54,294 bases of DNA. Source: SIG607 sp036307305. Lineage in GTDB: Bacteria; Bacillota; Clostridia; Oscillospirales; Acutalibacteraceae. Location of the stretch: contig JAXJXV010000022.1 of NCBI GenBank assembly GCA_036307305.1, positions 1 through 54,294 on the forward strand, in the 5' to 3' direction. The position numbers were made by a program, and so were the translations under genes. Positions 33,400 through 43,049 of this stretch are shown in pieces (the stretch's first letter is position 1; each line of letters opens with the position of its first letter). The notes beneath the pieces are model-generated. The model was not told where the DNA came from. It did not search any database and saw only the letters and a program-made list of their open reading frames with translations.

Positions 33400-33428
33400 T
33401 TTATAACATATTTCTACAGTTTTGTAAA
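33400..33428 (-). promoter_or_regulatory. Promoter of the surface protein/GH16 operon
   Basis: Minus strand TTTACA (33428-33423), 17-bp spacer, TATAAA (33405-33400). The 33430-33600 stretch upstream is AT-rich with no gene. Confidence 0.6.
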
Positions 33429-33601
33429 TATTCAATTTCGACAATTTTGCACTTTTCGATATTTTTCAGTGTTATAAAAATATCAAATTTCTAACAAAAA
33501 ACGATCTTAATGTATATATAAGGGTTGCCTATTATATCTACACGGGAGGATAACAAAACTTTCCCCCTTTGCTGTAACCATAGACAATCCATTCCCTAAA
33601 A

Positions 33602-33638
33602 AACCCTTGCAAAGTTTGCTTTGCAAGGGTTTTTATAT
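33602..33638 (-). terminator. Terminator of the isomerase operon
   Basis: AACCCTTGCAAAG-TTTG-CTTTGCAAGGGTT with A/T runs on both sides. Confidence 0.9.
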
Positions 33639-33650
33639 TTTTTGAAATTT

Positions 33651-35777
33651 TCATAAATATTCAGGGAAAGGAAGTAAGAACTGATAATCTCCCGTGAGAT
33701 TTTCCGCCTTAAAGTAAGAGCCATAACGCTTATCATACTCCAAAATGAAACAATCCTCCACAACGGGCGCCATACCGTAGAAATTTTTATCCCTTGTCAG
33801 CACTGCATTTTCCCTGCAGTACGCTTCAGGGAAGAAATATACGGTAGCGTTTTCAAGACCGCTTATTCTTATTCTTCTGCGGTACTTTCTGTTACAGGCA
33901 GGACCCTCTCTCAGTGAAACAATACCGTTTTCCTGTTTTACGAACACACGGCATTCAAGATGCTCACACCTGGAAAAATGATATTTACCCACACCGTTTT
34001 CAATAATAGCATCGCTTCCGATAAACACAGGAACACCCAGTGGAAATTTAAGATACATATCAAGGGCGGTAGTCTGATTATAAAGGGAGAAGAACAATGC
34101 ATTATCATCGTTGGCTATGGTCATTGTTGTGGTTTTTCTGTTTTTATGAGGATTATTAAAATCAATAAGGTAACCAAAGTTTTTAAGGACTTCTCTGATT
34201 TCTGTAGGCTTTGCTGACTCTACGTTGATTTTAACAGCGTTAATATCCTCAGCTTTTTTAAGAAACTTTTCGGTACCGTAAATAATAACCTGACCGCCAC
34301 CGTTTATGAAGGTAATAAGTTTGTCCTTTATTTCCTGTGTTTCGGGAACAGGTGTGATTATTACGCTGTTTTTATAAATATCAAGGCTGTTTTTAAGGAA
34401 AATATCGGTAGAAACGACACAATTAAGGGGCAGAGAATTATTAATAGCGTCAACAATATATCTGTCGCCCTTATACATCTGCTTTATGGTTTCTTCATCC
34501 ATCGCGGTGCTGTATTCTCTTACAGGATACAAAAGCATAAAGGGAGCGGGTCGGTCACCTGCATCCTTTTTAGCCTTAATAAGATGGGGCAAAGGCTCGT
34601 TTACACAGCTGTCAGGCATATCGCCAAAGGAATTATCCACCGAAAGTATATTAAGATTATCGGCAGACTGCACACTGCCGTCCTCTTTTATACGGGTAAT
34701 TGCCATAGGCAGATAAATATCAATAGGCTCACTGCCGTAACGGTCGTACCAAGGGGAATTAAGCCACCATGGGTCGTGAATATAATAGCGGAAAAGAAAA
34801 TCGTCACAGGGAAGCTCACAAATTCGAGTCATATGACCCATTATTTCAAGACCATAGTTGTCGTTAAGGGCTGCCCATGGTGAATTCGGAGGAGGCTCTA
34901 TATCAAAACCGCCCTTGTAAATCTCGTAAATCGGTACAGCGTCGGTAGCGTAGTCAACACCAACGGTATTGTTTGTACCGCGTACTCTTACGGGATAATG
35001 ACATTCTTCTCTGAACATCTTCCAAAAACCCAGAACCTTTTTTCTTGTTTCACTTAGCTTATCGGGATAAAAGTTTTCGCCGTCGTACACCCGTCCCTGC
35101 AGACTCCAAGGGTCAGCAGAAAAGCCGAAGCCGTTGGACAGCCATACGAAATCCATACCCATATCCTTTAAGAAAACCTCTGTTTGTTTTCCAAGAAAAG
35201 AAGCAAGAGGTGTTCCCTCAGGAATACCATCCTTATACGCCGCATAGCTTTTTGTGTCGCTGTGAAGCGTTGCCGTACAATCAACAAAGCCGTAGCGGTC
35301 GAGGGTCTGACCCGTGCATATTTCGGTATGACGGTTATACTTAAAGTCAGAAGCCGCAAATTCAGGGCCTATATCAAAGGTATCACCCACAAGAATTTTT
35401 GCATCAGGTAAAAGTTTTTTACCTTCTTCCTTGAAAAGCTCAACAATACGCTTCATAACCCTGTAGGTTATCACAGGAGGATTATCTATATAATTATATT
35501 TATATTTATGAGGACAAATAGCATCGTCGCCCGTTGGATTAAAAGGGAGATTTGCAGTACCTATATACTGACACCATTCCATTTTTTCATCCATATTTCC
35601 CGTATATTCAAGAATTTCGCTTCCGTCACTTGCCCAGAACATAACAGAAACTGTTTCGCTATCCTTAATGAGAGGATACCACTGTGTATAAATCTTATTG
35701 CACACACTTCTGATATACTCATCGTCCGTTTGTTTAAAAGGTTTAAAGCTCACTTCAAGAGTTATATGCTTATACAT
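33651..35777 (-). CDS. Large uncharacterised protein of a sugar operon
   Basis: 708 aa, no signal peptide. It begins YKHITLEVSFKPFKQ and contains aromatic-rich conserved-looking segments (FVWLSNGFGFSADPWSLQG about 203-222, RYYIHDPWWLNSPWYDRYGSEP about 327-349), suggesting a TIM-barrel glycosidase or isomerase-like core; residues ~480-570 look like a Rossmann/flavodoxin-like beta-galactosidase trimerisation-type domain (VIITPVPETQEIKDKLITFINGGGQVIIYG). I cannot name the family. It lies 5 nt after the isomerase gene, under the same AraC-type control. Confidence 0.8.
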   Translation of the reverse strand: MYKHITLEVSFKPFKQTDDEYIRSVCNKIYTQWYPLIKDSETVSVMFWASDGSEILEYTGNMDEKMEWCQYIGTANLPFNPTGDDAICPHKYKYNYIDNPPVITYRVMKRIVELFKEEGKKLLPDAKILVGDTFDIGPEFAASDFKYNRHTEICTGQTLDRYGFVDCTATLHSDTKSYAAYKDGIPEGTPLASFLGKQTEVFLKDMGMDFVWLSNGFGFSADPWSLQGRVYDGENFYPDKLSETRKKVLGFWKMFREECHYPVRVRGTNNTVGVDYATDAVPIYEIYKGGFDIEPPPNSPWAALNDNYGLEIMGHMTRICELPCDDFLFRYYIHDPWWLNSPWYDRYGSEPIDIYLPMAITRIKEDGSVQSADNLNILSVDNSFGDMPDSCVNEPLPHLIKAKKDAGDRPAPFMLLYPVREYSTAMDEETIKQMYKGDRYIVDAINNSLPLNCVVSTDIFLKNSLDIYKNSVIITPVPETQEIKDKLITFINGGGQVIIYGTEKFLKKAEDINAVKINVESAKPTEIREVLKNFGYLIDFNNPHKNRKTTTMTIANDDNALFFSLYNQTTALDMYLKFPLGVPVFIGSDAIIENGVGKYHFSRCEHLECRVFVKQENGIVSLREGPACNRKYRRRIRISGLENATVYFFPEAYCRENAVLTRDKNFYGMAPVVEDCFILEYDKRYGSYFKAENLTGDYQFLLPFPEYL

Positions 35778-35782
35778 CTTTA

Positions 35783-37228
35783 TTACCTCACTATTACAGC
35801 CTCGATACCGAGAACGTCAGCTATTTTCTTAATGGTATCAGCGTGATGTCCGATACCAAGAGCATAGTGATGAGTGGGACCTTCCATAACCCACCTCTTA
35901 ATAAATTCCTTTGTGGTCGGCTCAAAGAAGCCTCTTGTATTTGTGTTGCCCGTTGGTGGAATGGGGCCTTTTTTAGACTCTCCCTCGCCGATTACAAACT
36001 TGAATTTACCGTTTGCGGTCTGAGTAATTCCAAGCATCGTAATGGGACCTTCCTTAATCTTAAACTCTACACTTGCGCCGCGTCCCGGTTTACCGTGGAA
36101 TTTGGTCAGACTTCTGAGAATGGGTTTACCGTCAGCAATAGCAATATGGTGAGGTCCGTCGTGACCAACAAGAATAAAATCTTCTTTAAAATCAAAGGGA
36201 TGGAATTCAGCAAAGCTTCCTCCTATACCAAGGTTATCCATAATATACATAGCAACGAGAGTTTTAATGTCAAACTCACCGCACATTGGTGTGCCCTGAG
36301 CATTGAGAATAGAGTTACCTACTATAAAGGAGGTTGCTACCTCTCTTGCAAGGCTTCCCTCTTCACCCTCATAGTAGTAAGCAAGACCGTCAAGGGAGTA
36401 CGTATCAATAAGTCTGTCAAGAGCAGCGGCGCCCTTTGCGGCTCTGTTAAGGTCAGCCTCGGTAAGCTTCATTGTAACAGGGTCGGTTTTGGGGTCGGGC
36501 ATATCAAATTCTCGGCAGATTATTTCTATTTTCTTTTCTATTTCCTCGTCAGTCACCTTTTTATATTCCCTTACCACGTCGTCGATTTCAATAAGAGGAA
36601 TATGCAGACCGAAGGAAGCGGATACAGCGGTGGGGTCGGTATGCATATCATACATAGCCTCAAGCACGTGACCCATAAGACCCAGTCTTGCGCCCTTTAA
36701 TGCATTAAGCACCTTTGCAATGTCGCACCATTCTTTAATTTCCTTTTCTGCCTTCTCGTCATTATAAAGACAGCCGATAATAACGTCCTTAACGGGACGG
36801 CCGTAGCGTATTGCCACACCTGTAAACTCAGGCACAGAGCAGATATTATCGTTTTCAAGTTGCATATAGGTACAGGCCTTTGTATAATCCATAGCCATTA
36901 AGGGCTGAAGCGCAACAAGTACGATAGGGGCAGAGGTATTCTGCACAACGGGAGCAAACACCGAGGATGTTGCATAGGTTATCATATTAGTAAAAATCAC
37001 GTCTATTTTATCTCCGTTGATTTTTTCGGCTACCTCAAAAGCCGCCTTATTGCTTCCAATAATACCGTAGTCAACAACCGTACCGCCGTTTCTCTCAATA
37101 AGAGCTACCGTATCAGCGTGGTATTTCATAAGGCTTTCCCGAAGACCCTCAAACTGCTCAAAATAAACCTCATGGATAACAGAGAAAAAAGCTATTTTCC
37201 CTTCTCTTTCGTGTTTTCTTTCAATCAT
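35783..37228 (-). CDS. L-arabinose/L-fucose isomerase-family protein
   Basis: 481 aa from the ATG at 37228 with GGGTGG upstream; the frame extends to 37291 without a site. Alpha/beta N-terminal half with repeated Rossmann-like units (DVIFTNMITYATSS, GARLGLMGHVLEAMYDMHTDP) and a C-terminal half with candidate metal ligands in YYYEGEEGS (about 290), MCGEFDIKTL (about 318), VGHDGPHHIA (about 359) and HHYALGIGHHAD (about 457). This matches the AraA/FucI superfamily, which interconverts aldoses and ketoses with Mn2+. The exact sugar is unknown. Confidence 0.85.
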   Translation of the reverse strand: MIERKHEREGKIAFFSVIHEVYFEQFEGLRESLMKYHADTVALIERNGGTVVDYGIIGSNKAAFEVAEKINGDKIDVIFTNMITYATSSVFAPVVQNTSAPIVLVALQPLMAMDYTKACTYMQLENDNICSVPEFTGVAIRYGRPVKDVIIGCLYNDEKAEKEIKEWCDIAKVLNALKGARLGLMGHVLEAMYDMHTDPTAVSASFGLHIPLIEIDDVVREYKKVTDEEIEKKIEIICREFDMPDPKTDPVTMKLTEADLNRAAKGAAALDRLIDTYSLDGLAYYYEGEEGSLAREVATSFIVGNSILNAQGTPMCGEFDIKTLVAMYIMDNLGIGGSFAEFHPFDFKEDFILVGHDGPHHIAIADGKPILRSLTKFHGKPGRGASVEFKIKEGPITMLGITQTANGKFKFVIGEGESKKGPIPPTGNTNTRGFFEPTTKEFIKRWVMEGPTHHYALGIGHHADTIKKIADVLGIEAVIVR

Positions 37229-37259
37229 AAAAACCACCCTTTTATATTTTAATTTTATC

Positions 37260-37322
37260 TTGATTTTAGCACAAAAAACCTGTATAATCAATATAACATT
37301 CTAAAGATAAATTAGCACAAAA
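37260..37322. promoter_or_regulatory. Overlapping divergent promoters with an AraC-type direct-repeat operator
   Basis: Plus promoter: TTGATT (37260-37265), 17-bp spacer, TATAAT (37283-37288) for the AraC gene. Minus promoter: TTGATT (37291-37286), 17-bp spacer, TAAAAT (37268-37263) for the isomerase operon. They occupy the same ~30 bp face to face. TTAGCACAAAA occurs twice, at 37266-37276 and 37312-37322, a candidate regulator site. Confidence 0.75.
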
Positions 37323-37337
37323 TAAAGGTGTAGTATT

Positions 37338-38216
37338 ATGAGATTAATGGAAATCAAACCATTTGCCCGATACGTTCGTCATTTAAAAATCACAGAAAAC
37401 AGTTCTTTTAGTCAGGTAATCCCTATTGACTGCCGTATCTTCTACGTAAAAAAAGGTGTAGGTAAAATAAAAATAGGAAACAAAATTTTTACACTTCCCG
37501 AAAACAGCGTTATGTATATTAATTCAGGCGTTGCATACACACTGCTTAAAAGCGAAGTACGTTATCTTGCCATAAATTTCGACTTTACTTTTAATTTTTC
37601 TCACATCACTACACCGCTTCCCCCTGTTCCTGTAAACCGAAAAGAAAACGCCCTGCCACTTGAAAAAATCACCATTGAAGATGCTGGGTGTTTCGATAGC
37701 TTTTTCGTGTGCGAAAATGCCTTTTCGGTACTTGATATTATGGAAAATACAGAAGCTACCTTTTATGCAAAGGAGCCTTTCTACAGTCTTTCTAACAGCG
37801 CTCAGCTCGCCACCCTTCTTGTTGAGCTTTACCGACTCAGCCTACAGCAAGGAGGCAATCAGACAGGCTTTGACGGTGAAAAAATAGCCGCTTATATCAA
37901 GGAGCATTTAGGAGAGGATATCTCTAACGCCCGTCTTGCCAAAGCCTTTGGCTTTCACCCAAATTATCTGAGTAACCGTTTTTGCAGTCACTTCGGCAAA
38001 CCCGTACACGCCTATATACTCGAAATGCGGATTATGAAAGCAATAGCTCTTTTGGAATCGGGCAGATACAGTATCGGTGAAATATCAAAAAAATCAGGTT
38101 TTAAAGATGCTAATTATTTTTCACGGTATTTTAAAAAGGTCACAGGTGTTTCTCCCCGTAAGTTTAATTTTGCAGTATATGGCGGAAGGACGGCTCCCCC
38201 GCCACCGCAGCCGTAA
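37338..38216 (+). CDS. AraC-family transcriptional regulator
   Basis: 292 aa. N-terminal cupin domain (about 20-90, with FTLPENSVMYINSG) and C-terminal AraC domain: DISNARLAKAFGFHPNYLSNRFCS and YSIGEISKKSGFKDANYFSRYFKKVTGVSPRKF. AraC control of a divergent isomerase operon fits pentose or deoxyhexose catabolism. The proline-rich C-terminal tail (APPPPQP) is unusual and may be a readthrough extension. Confidence 0.93.
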   Translation: MRLMEIKPFARYVRHLKITENSSFSQVIPIDCRIFYVKKGVGKIKIGNKIFTLPENSVMYINSGVAYTLLKSEVRYLAINFDFTFNFSHITTPLPPVPVNRKENALPLEKITIEDAGCFDSFFVCENAFSVLDIMENTEATFYAKEPFYSLSNSAQLATLLVELYRLSLQQGGNQTGFDGEKIAAYIKEHLGEDISNARLAKAFGFHPNYLSNRFCSHFGKPVHAYILEMRIMKAIALLESGRYSIGEISKKSGFKDANYFSRYFKKVTGVSPRKFNFAVYGGRTAPPPPQP

Positions 38217-38246
38217 AAAATCCACTCCCTATTCCCTATTCCCTAA

Positions 38247-38272
38247 ATAAAAAACAGCCCGAAGGCTGTTTT
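38247..38272. terminator. Bidirectional terminator
   Basis: AAAAACAGCC-CGAA-GGCTGTTTTT between the convergent AraC and CDF genes. Confidence 0.9.
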
Positions 38273-39456
38273 TATTTTCCCGTATAATCTCTGTCAACTG
38301 TTATAACGCAGACGAAGGTTTTATTTATTTCTTTTGCAAGACTGCAGATTTTATCTTTAAATTCACTTTCACTAATTTTCGCATCCATTGGTAGCACCGC
38401 GTCGAAAATAAGATTGGTCCTCGTTTCTGCCATAGGCGTCATTCTGAAATCGTGGATAGTCGCCTTTTCATTTATACTTGCTACTGCTTTAGCTATAGCC
38501 ATTCTCGTTTCTTTTACAAGCTCACTTTCGGTATCAATAGGGTCGGTATGTATAGTCAGCTCAACACCTAAAGACTCAAGTACAAATTTTTCACACAAAT
38601 CAACCTGTTCGTGACAGTGTACCACGTCAATGTCCTGAGAGACCTCAACGTGAACAGAGGCAAGACATCTGCCAGGTCCGTAATTATGTACAATCAGGTC
38701 GTGAATTGCTTCAAAATCAGAGAAAGCCATTATTGAAGACTCAATAAGTTCAAGCAGTTCTTCACTTGGAGGCTCTCCCAGTAGCTTATCTATCGTTTCC
38801 TTTGCGGTTATAATGCCTGAGTAAATTATAAACAAGCCTACTATTATACCCATAACCGCGTCAAGATTAAAAGGTAATTTCACAAAATAAGTAACCGCGG
38901 CGGCAATCATAATAACAAAGGTGGAAATGCTGTCGTTAAGGCTGTCCTGCGCAGTTGCCATTAAAGCCTCAGAATCAATTTTCTTTGACAAAGCTTTATT
39001 AAACAGATACATCCACAGCTTAAATGCCGCCGAGCAGACAAGAATTATAAGGGTAACGAGAGAATACTTCGGCGCACTCTGTCCCGATATAATTGCCTGT
39101 GCCGAGCTTTTTATAAGCTCAAAACCAACAAGCAGAATTATCATTGCTACGATAAATGCCGAAAGATACTCTATTCTTCCGTGACCGAATGGATGGTCCT
39201 TATCGGCAGGCTTAGCCGCCATTTTAAAGCCCAGCATAGTAACAATGCTTGAGCCCATATCGGTAAGATTATTAAGTCCGTCTGCCATTACGGAAATACT
39301 CGCCGTTAAGGCACCGATGGTTATTTTTACCCCACACAGTAACAAATTACAGATTATTCCCACAATACCCGACAGTATTCCGTAGTCTTCTCTCACCTTG
39401 ATATTGTTGGTATCTTCACTGTTTTTAATAAAAAGTCTAACAAGAAACTGTGTCAT
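38272..39456 (-). CDS. Cation diffusion facilitator transporter
   Basis: 394 aa. Six membrane segments in the first ~220 residues, with ADGLNNLTD (about 58-66) and a second Asp site in ATAQDSLNDS (about 167-176) providing the metal sites, and the HPFGHGRIEYL motif (about 88-98). The C-terminal cytoplasmic ferredoxin-like domain has VHVEVSQDIDVVHCHEQVD. Exports Zn2+ or a related divalent cation. Its ATG overlaps the ddl stop by 4 nt (ATGA). Confidence 0.93.
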   Translation of the reverse strand: MTQFLVRLFIKNSEDTNNIKVREDYGILSGIVGIICNLLLCGVKITIGALTASISVMADGLNNLTDMGSSIVTMLGFKMAAKPADKDHPFGHGRIEYLSAFIVAMIILLVGFELIKSSAQAIISGQSAPKYSLVTLIILVCSAAFKLWMYLFNKALSKKIDSEALMATAQDSLNDSISTFVIMIAAAVTYFVKLPFNLDAVMGIIVGLFIIYSGIITAKETIDKLLGEPPSEELLELIESSIMAFSDFEAIHDLIVHNYGPGRCLASVHVEVSQDIDVVHCHEQVDLCEKFVLESLGVELTIHTDPIDTESELVKETRMAIAKAVASINEKATIHDFRMTPMAETRTNLIFDAVLPMDAKISESEFKDKICSLAKEINKTFVCVITVDRDYTGK

Positions 39457-40649
39457 ATTTTACTGCCCTTGCTTCCCTTTGTTCCTCCTAGCTTTACTCC
39501 CGCAAGAATATTGGTATCAATGGTAAAGGTAAGCTCTTCCTTTTTTCTCTGTCTTCTGAATGCAAGAGATATCATTCTGTCAAGAAGCTCTTTATAAGGT
39601 ACCCCTGTAGGCTCCCACAGATAGAAGGAAAGAGAGCCTGGGATTGTATTGATTTCATTAGCATAAATGGTATCGGTTTCGGTATCAATCATAAAGTCGA
39701 TTCTTACAACACCGCAGCAACCCAGAGCCTTGAAAATTTCACAGGCAAGACTTCTGATTTCCTCTGTTTTTTCCTCACTTAAATCAGCGGGGATTTTTCT
39801 CGAAAGAGAAGCCATACCCTTACTTGCGCCTGTTTTTTTAGCGCCTTGTGTATATTTATCCTCATAGGAGAGAATTTCATCGGTCATAAACGGCTCCTCG
39901 CATACAGAAGCAATGCACTCGTCACTGTCACCAAGCACTGAGCAGTTTATTTCCCTGAGACCTGTAACGGCTCTTTCAACAAGCACCTTATCGGCAAAGG
40001 AAACGGCAAGGTCAATAGAATCCATAAGCTCAGTCTTATCCTTGGCTTTGCTTATACCAACACTGGAGCCGAGATTTATAGGCTTAACAATAGCGGGTAA
40101 ACCGATTTTTTCGATTATTCCGTCCACAATGCTTTCTTTATCCTGCGCATACTGCCTTGCATAAAAGGTAATGCAGTCAAGAACGGGAAGCGAAAACCGC
40201 TTAAGTACGTCCTTAAATACAGCTTTATCCATACCCACGGCGCTTGATACAATATCGCAGCCAACATACGGCAGGTCTAAAAATTCAAAGAAGCCCTGCA
40301 TAGTTCCGTCCTCACAGTTGGTACCGTGAACAATAGGAAATGCAACGTCTATATTTACTTCACTGTTCTTTTGGAAAATGCCTTTTTTAATATGGCTCAT
40401 AACCACCTTACCATCTTTTTTAAGGAAGGTAACGGGTATGCATTTTTTAAGAAGAGCAGGTATATCCTTAAAGCTTTCAATATCAGTAAGACAGTCCCCC
40501 GTTACCATTTCACCGTCTTTAGTAACGTAAACGGGAATGATATTATACTTTTCCCTGTCCATACTTGCCATTGCCTGTACTGCCGAGATAATTGATACCT
40601 CATGTTCAACGCTTCGGCAACCGAAAAATACAGCTAAATTTATTTTCAT
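39453..40649 (-). CDS. ddl: D-alanine--D-alanine ligase
   Basis: 398 aa from the ATG at 40649 (MKINLAVFFGCRSVEHEVSI) with AGGGG upstream; an open frame to 40694 would overlap the previous gene. ATP-grasp enzyme that makes the D-Ala-D-Ala dipeptide for peptidoglycan. Motifs: SVEHEVS, GTNCEDGTMQGFFEFLDLPYVG, KPINLGSSVGI, VRIDFMID and YANEINTIPGSLSFYLWEPTG. Cytosolic. Ten nt after the MurF-like ligase, so precursor synthesis and addition are in one operon. Confidence 0.96.
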   Translation of the reverse strand: MKINLAVFFGCRSVEHEVSIISAVQAMASMDREKYNIIPVYVTKDGEMVTGDCLTDIESFKDIPALLKKCIPVTFLKKDGKVVMSHIKKGIFQKNSEVNIDVAFPIVHGTNCEDGTMQGFFEFLDLPYVGCDIVSSAVGMDKAVFKDVLKRFSLPVLDCITFYARQYAQDKESIVDGIIEKIGLPAIVKPINLGSSVGISKAKDKTELMDSIDLAVSFADKVLVERAVTGLREINCSVLGDSDECIASVCEEPFMTDEILSYEDKYTQGAKKTGASKGMASLSRKIPADLSEEKTEEIRSLACEIFKALGCCGVVRIDFMIDTETDTIYANEINTIPGSLSFYLWEPTGVPYKELLDRMISLAFRRQRKKEELTFTIDTNILAGVKLGGTKGSKGSKI

Positions 40650-40659
40650 AAGTATCCCC

Positions 40660-42267
40660 TCACTTAAGATAATTATCAGGTAAATCGTTTTCAATAAGCA
40701 CTACCGTGTCTTTGTCTGCAAAACTCAGATAATGCTCATAGGCTTCGTTAAAGGAACCTGCTACAAAAAGACAGTTTTGGTCATAGCCCTTTGACGTTAT
40801 GCCGTCCTTTATAGGCTGACTGCGTTCTTTACCCACTAGTATAATATAGTCGGCGCACTCTGCCGCTTCCTCACCCAGTCTGAAATTATGCTTATATTCC
40901 TCGTCGCCCAGTTCAACAAGACCCGGTGTGATAAGCACACGCTTCATAGGTGCAAAATGAGAAAGCACTCTACAGGCTTCAAGACAGCCCACAGGGTTAG
41001 AGTTATATGCATCGTCAATAAGGGTGGAGCCCTTAGCGTAACGCTTTATTTCAAGTCTATGCTCAGGGGCAGTAAGTCTTGACACTGCAAATTTAATACT
41101 TTGTGGACTAACGCCGTAGCTATACGCCACTGCGGCGGCGCCTACAATATTCTGCACGTTGTGTCTGCCCAAGAGCTTTGTATTTATCTGCACCGTTTCG
41201 TCCTTTAAGTGTAAATCAAAGGTAACACCCGAAGCGCTACAGGTAATATTATCAGCGTAAAAGCCGTAGGAAAAATCACTGCCGTAGAGTATAACCTCTC
41301 TGTCAGCCACTCTGCTCTTTATTTCCTCACTGTCTCCACAGACAAAGGTTTCACCGTTTACTTTATTCACGCTGTCGTAAAGTTCAAACTTAGTAGCGAA
41401 AACGTTATCAATACTGCCAAATGTATCAAGATGCTGAGGACCTACCGTAGTAATAAGGGCAGTAACAGGACAGACAAGGTCGCATATCTCCTTTATATCC
41501 CCAGTTTTTTTAGCGCCCATCTCACAGACGAAAATTTCGGTCTGCGGTTTTAAGTATTCTCTTACCGTTCTTACGACGCCCATCGTGGTATTAAAGTTTT
41601 TGGGTGTGGTCAGTACGTTGTATTTTTCTTTCAGCATAGCTGTTAAAATCATCTTAGTACCCGTTTTACCAAAAGAGCCTGTTACACCGATAACCTTAAG
41701 CCGTCCGTTATAGGAAGCAAGAATTCGCTTTGCATCCTTAATATAACGGTTTGTAATTGATTTCTCGGTTGAGAAAAGAAGCGCCCATAAAAGAAACACC
41801 GAAAGATAAGGGAAAAAGGAAAACAATACGTTAAGGCTGACACTCCAGAATGATACATCTTTAAGAAGAAATAACTGCAGTGCGCAGCTTACAGCCATCA
41901 GAAATATAAACACGCCGTACATACGCTTTATTCTTGCTGTAAATTTAAGTGGTATAATTGCTTTTTTCTGTAGCTTTACACTTCTTACAATACAGAAAAC
42001 AGCATAAATGAAAAACCACAGGGCAACAACCGTTACTCCCTTGTTAATCATAAGTACGGTATAAAGCATATAAAAAATTATGCCGTATACCAATTTGCTT
42101 TTTTCGTTTTCTTTAAGCCAAGGTATATATCTTTTCGGAAAATAAGAATTCTGCTGAAATATCTGAAGCTGATAGGTAAGGGAAAAAACGGCGCTTACCG
42201 AAGCAAACAAGGCGCAGAGAAAATAAAAAAATCTGAAAGAAAAAATAAACTGTATGATTTGAGTCAT
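40660..42267 (-). CDS. Mur ligase (MurF-type) with an N-terminal membrane domain
   Basis: About 535 aa from the ATG at 42267 (ATG at 42273 is also possible but too near GAGGT). Residues ~10-175 hold four to five membrane segments, then a Mur ligase core: VIGVTGSFGKTGTK (ATP-binding P-loop, about 192), KNFNTTMGV, FVCEMGAKKTGDI, DAYNSNPVG. MurF adds D-Ala-D-Ala to the UDP-MurNAc-tripeptide. The ligase domain matches MurF, which is normally soluble; the membrane part is not. Adjacent to ddl. Confidence 0.85.
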   Translation of the reverse strand: MTQIIQFIFSFRFFYFLCALFASVSAVFSLTYQLQIFQQNSYFPKRYIPWLKENEKSKLVYGIIFYMLYTVLMINKGVTVVALWFFIYAVFCIVRSVKLQKKAIIPLKFTARIKRMYGVFIFLMAVSCALQLFLLKDVSFWSVSLNVLFSFFPYLSVFLLWALLFSTEKSITNRYIKDAKRILASYNGRLKVIGVTGSFGKTGTKMILTAMLKEKYNVLTTPKNFNTTMGVVRTVREYLKPQTEIFVCEMGAKKTGDIKEICDLVCPVTALITTVGPQHLDTFGSIDNVFATKFELYDSVNKVNGETFVCGDSEEIKSRVADREVILYGSDFSYGFYADNITCSASGVTFDLHLKDETVQINTKLLGRHNVQNIVGAAAVAYSYGVSPQSIKFAVSRLTAPEHRLEIKRYAKGSTLIDDAYNSNPVGCLEACRVLSHFAPMKRVLITPGLVELGDEEYKHNFRLGEEAAECADYIILVGKERSQPIKDGITSKGYDQNCLFVAGSFNEAYEHYLSFADKDTVVLIENDLPDNYLK

Positions 42268-42269
42268 AT

Positions 42270-43037
42270 TCATACCTCTATCTTTAAAAAGCTTTTTAGT
42301 ATAGCCGCAGTCTGAACGGCATTATCGAGGAAAGCAAAATGTCCCGCGCCCTTTATAACGCAAAGACCGCTATCCTTTACAAGCGATTCAATGATTTTAG
42401 CATCACTCAGCGGAGTTGCAGTATCGTTTTCACCCCAGATAAGAAGTGTAGGACACTCAAAATTGCACAGCAAATGTCTTAAATCAACGTTAACAACGTT
42501 AACAAGCGTTTTTTGAAGAACAGGGGGTGCAGACCTGTAGTCCGTACTGCCGAAATGTTTTTTTGCTCTGTCAAGAAGAGAACCGCTAAAGCTTCTTATA
42601 ACAGGCAGACTCAAGGTTTTTTTAACAAATTTATAGGTTGCTATGCGCATTTTGGTCTTAAAGCTTTTTTTAGGAATAAGACCTGCGCTGTCAAGAAAAA
42701 TAACCTTGACGGGATTTATTTTTTTCTCGCCCACAAGCTTCATTATAACCCTTCCGCCGTGGGAATGGCCTATGAGAATAGGATTTTTAATATCAAGTTT
42801 TTCGCAAAACTCAAGTACAAAATCACAGTAGTCGTCAATATTCCATGCCTCTGCCATAGTTTCGCTTTTGCCGCAGCCCGGAAAGTCAGGTGCGATAACC
42901 CTGTATTTACTGCTTAGCAAATTAATAATATTCGTAAAAGGAACAAGGGACGAACCCCAGCCGTGAAGCATTAAAACAGGCTCTCCGCTTCCCTTTTCCT
43001 CATAATTAATTTTAAGATTTCTGATTAAGGCTTCCAT
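42270..43037 (-). CDS. Alpha/beta-fold hydrolase
   Basis: 255 aa. Oxyanion-hole segment LHGWGSS (about 24-30), nucleophile elbow GHSHGG (about 91-96), acid in WGENDTATP (about 203-211) and catalytic His in GAGHFAFLDN (about 236-245): a complete catalytic triad. No signal peptide. Substrate unknown. AGGTG precedes the ATG, and its end overlaps the start region of the Mur ligase gene. Confidence 0.9.
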   Translation of the reverse strand: MEALIRNLKINYEEKGSGEPVLMLHGWGSSLVPFTNIINLLSSKYRVIAPDFPGCGKSETMAEAWNIDDYCDFVLEFCEKLDIKNPILIGHSHGGRVIMKLVGEKKINPVKVIFLDSAGLIPKKSFKTKMRIATYKFVKKTLSLPVIRSFSGSLLDRAKKHFGSTDYRSAPPVLQKTLVNVVNVDLRHLLCNFECPTLLIWGENDTATPLSDAKIIESLVKDSGLCVIKGAGHFAFLDNAVQTAAILKSFLKIEV

Positions 43038-43049
43038 ATCACACCTCTT

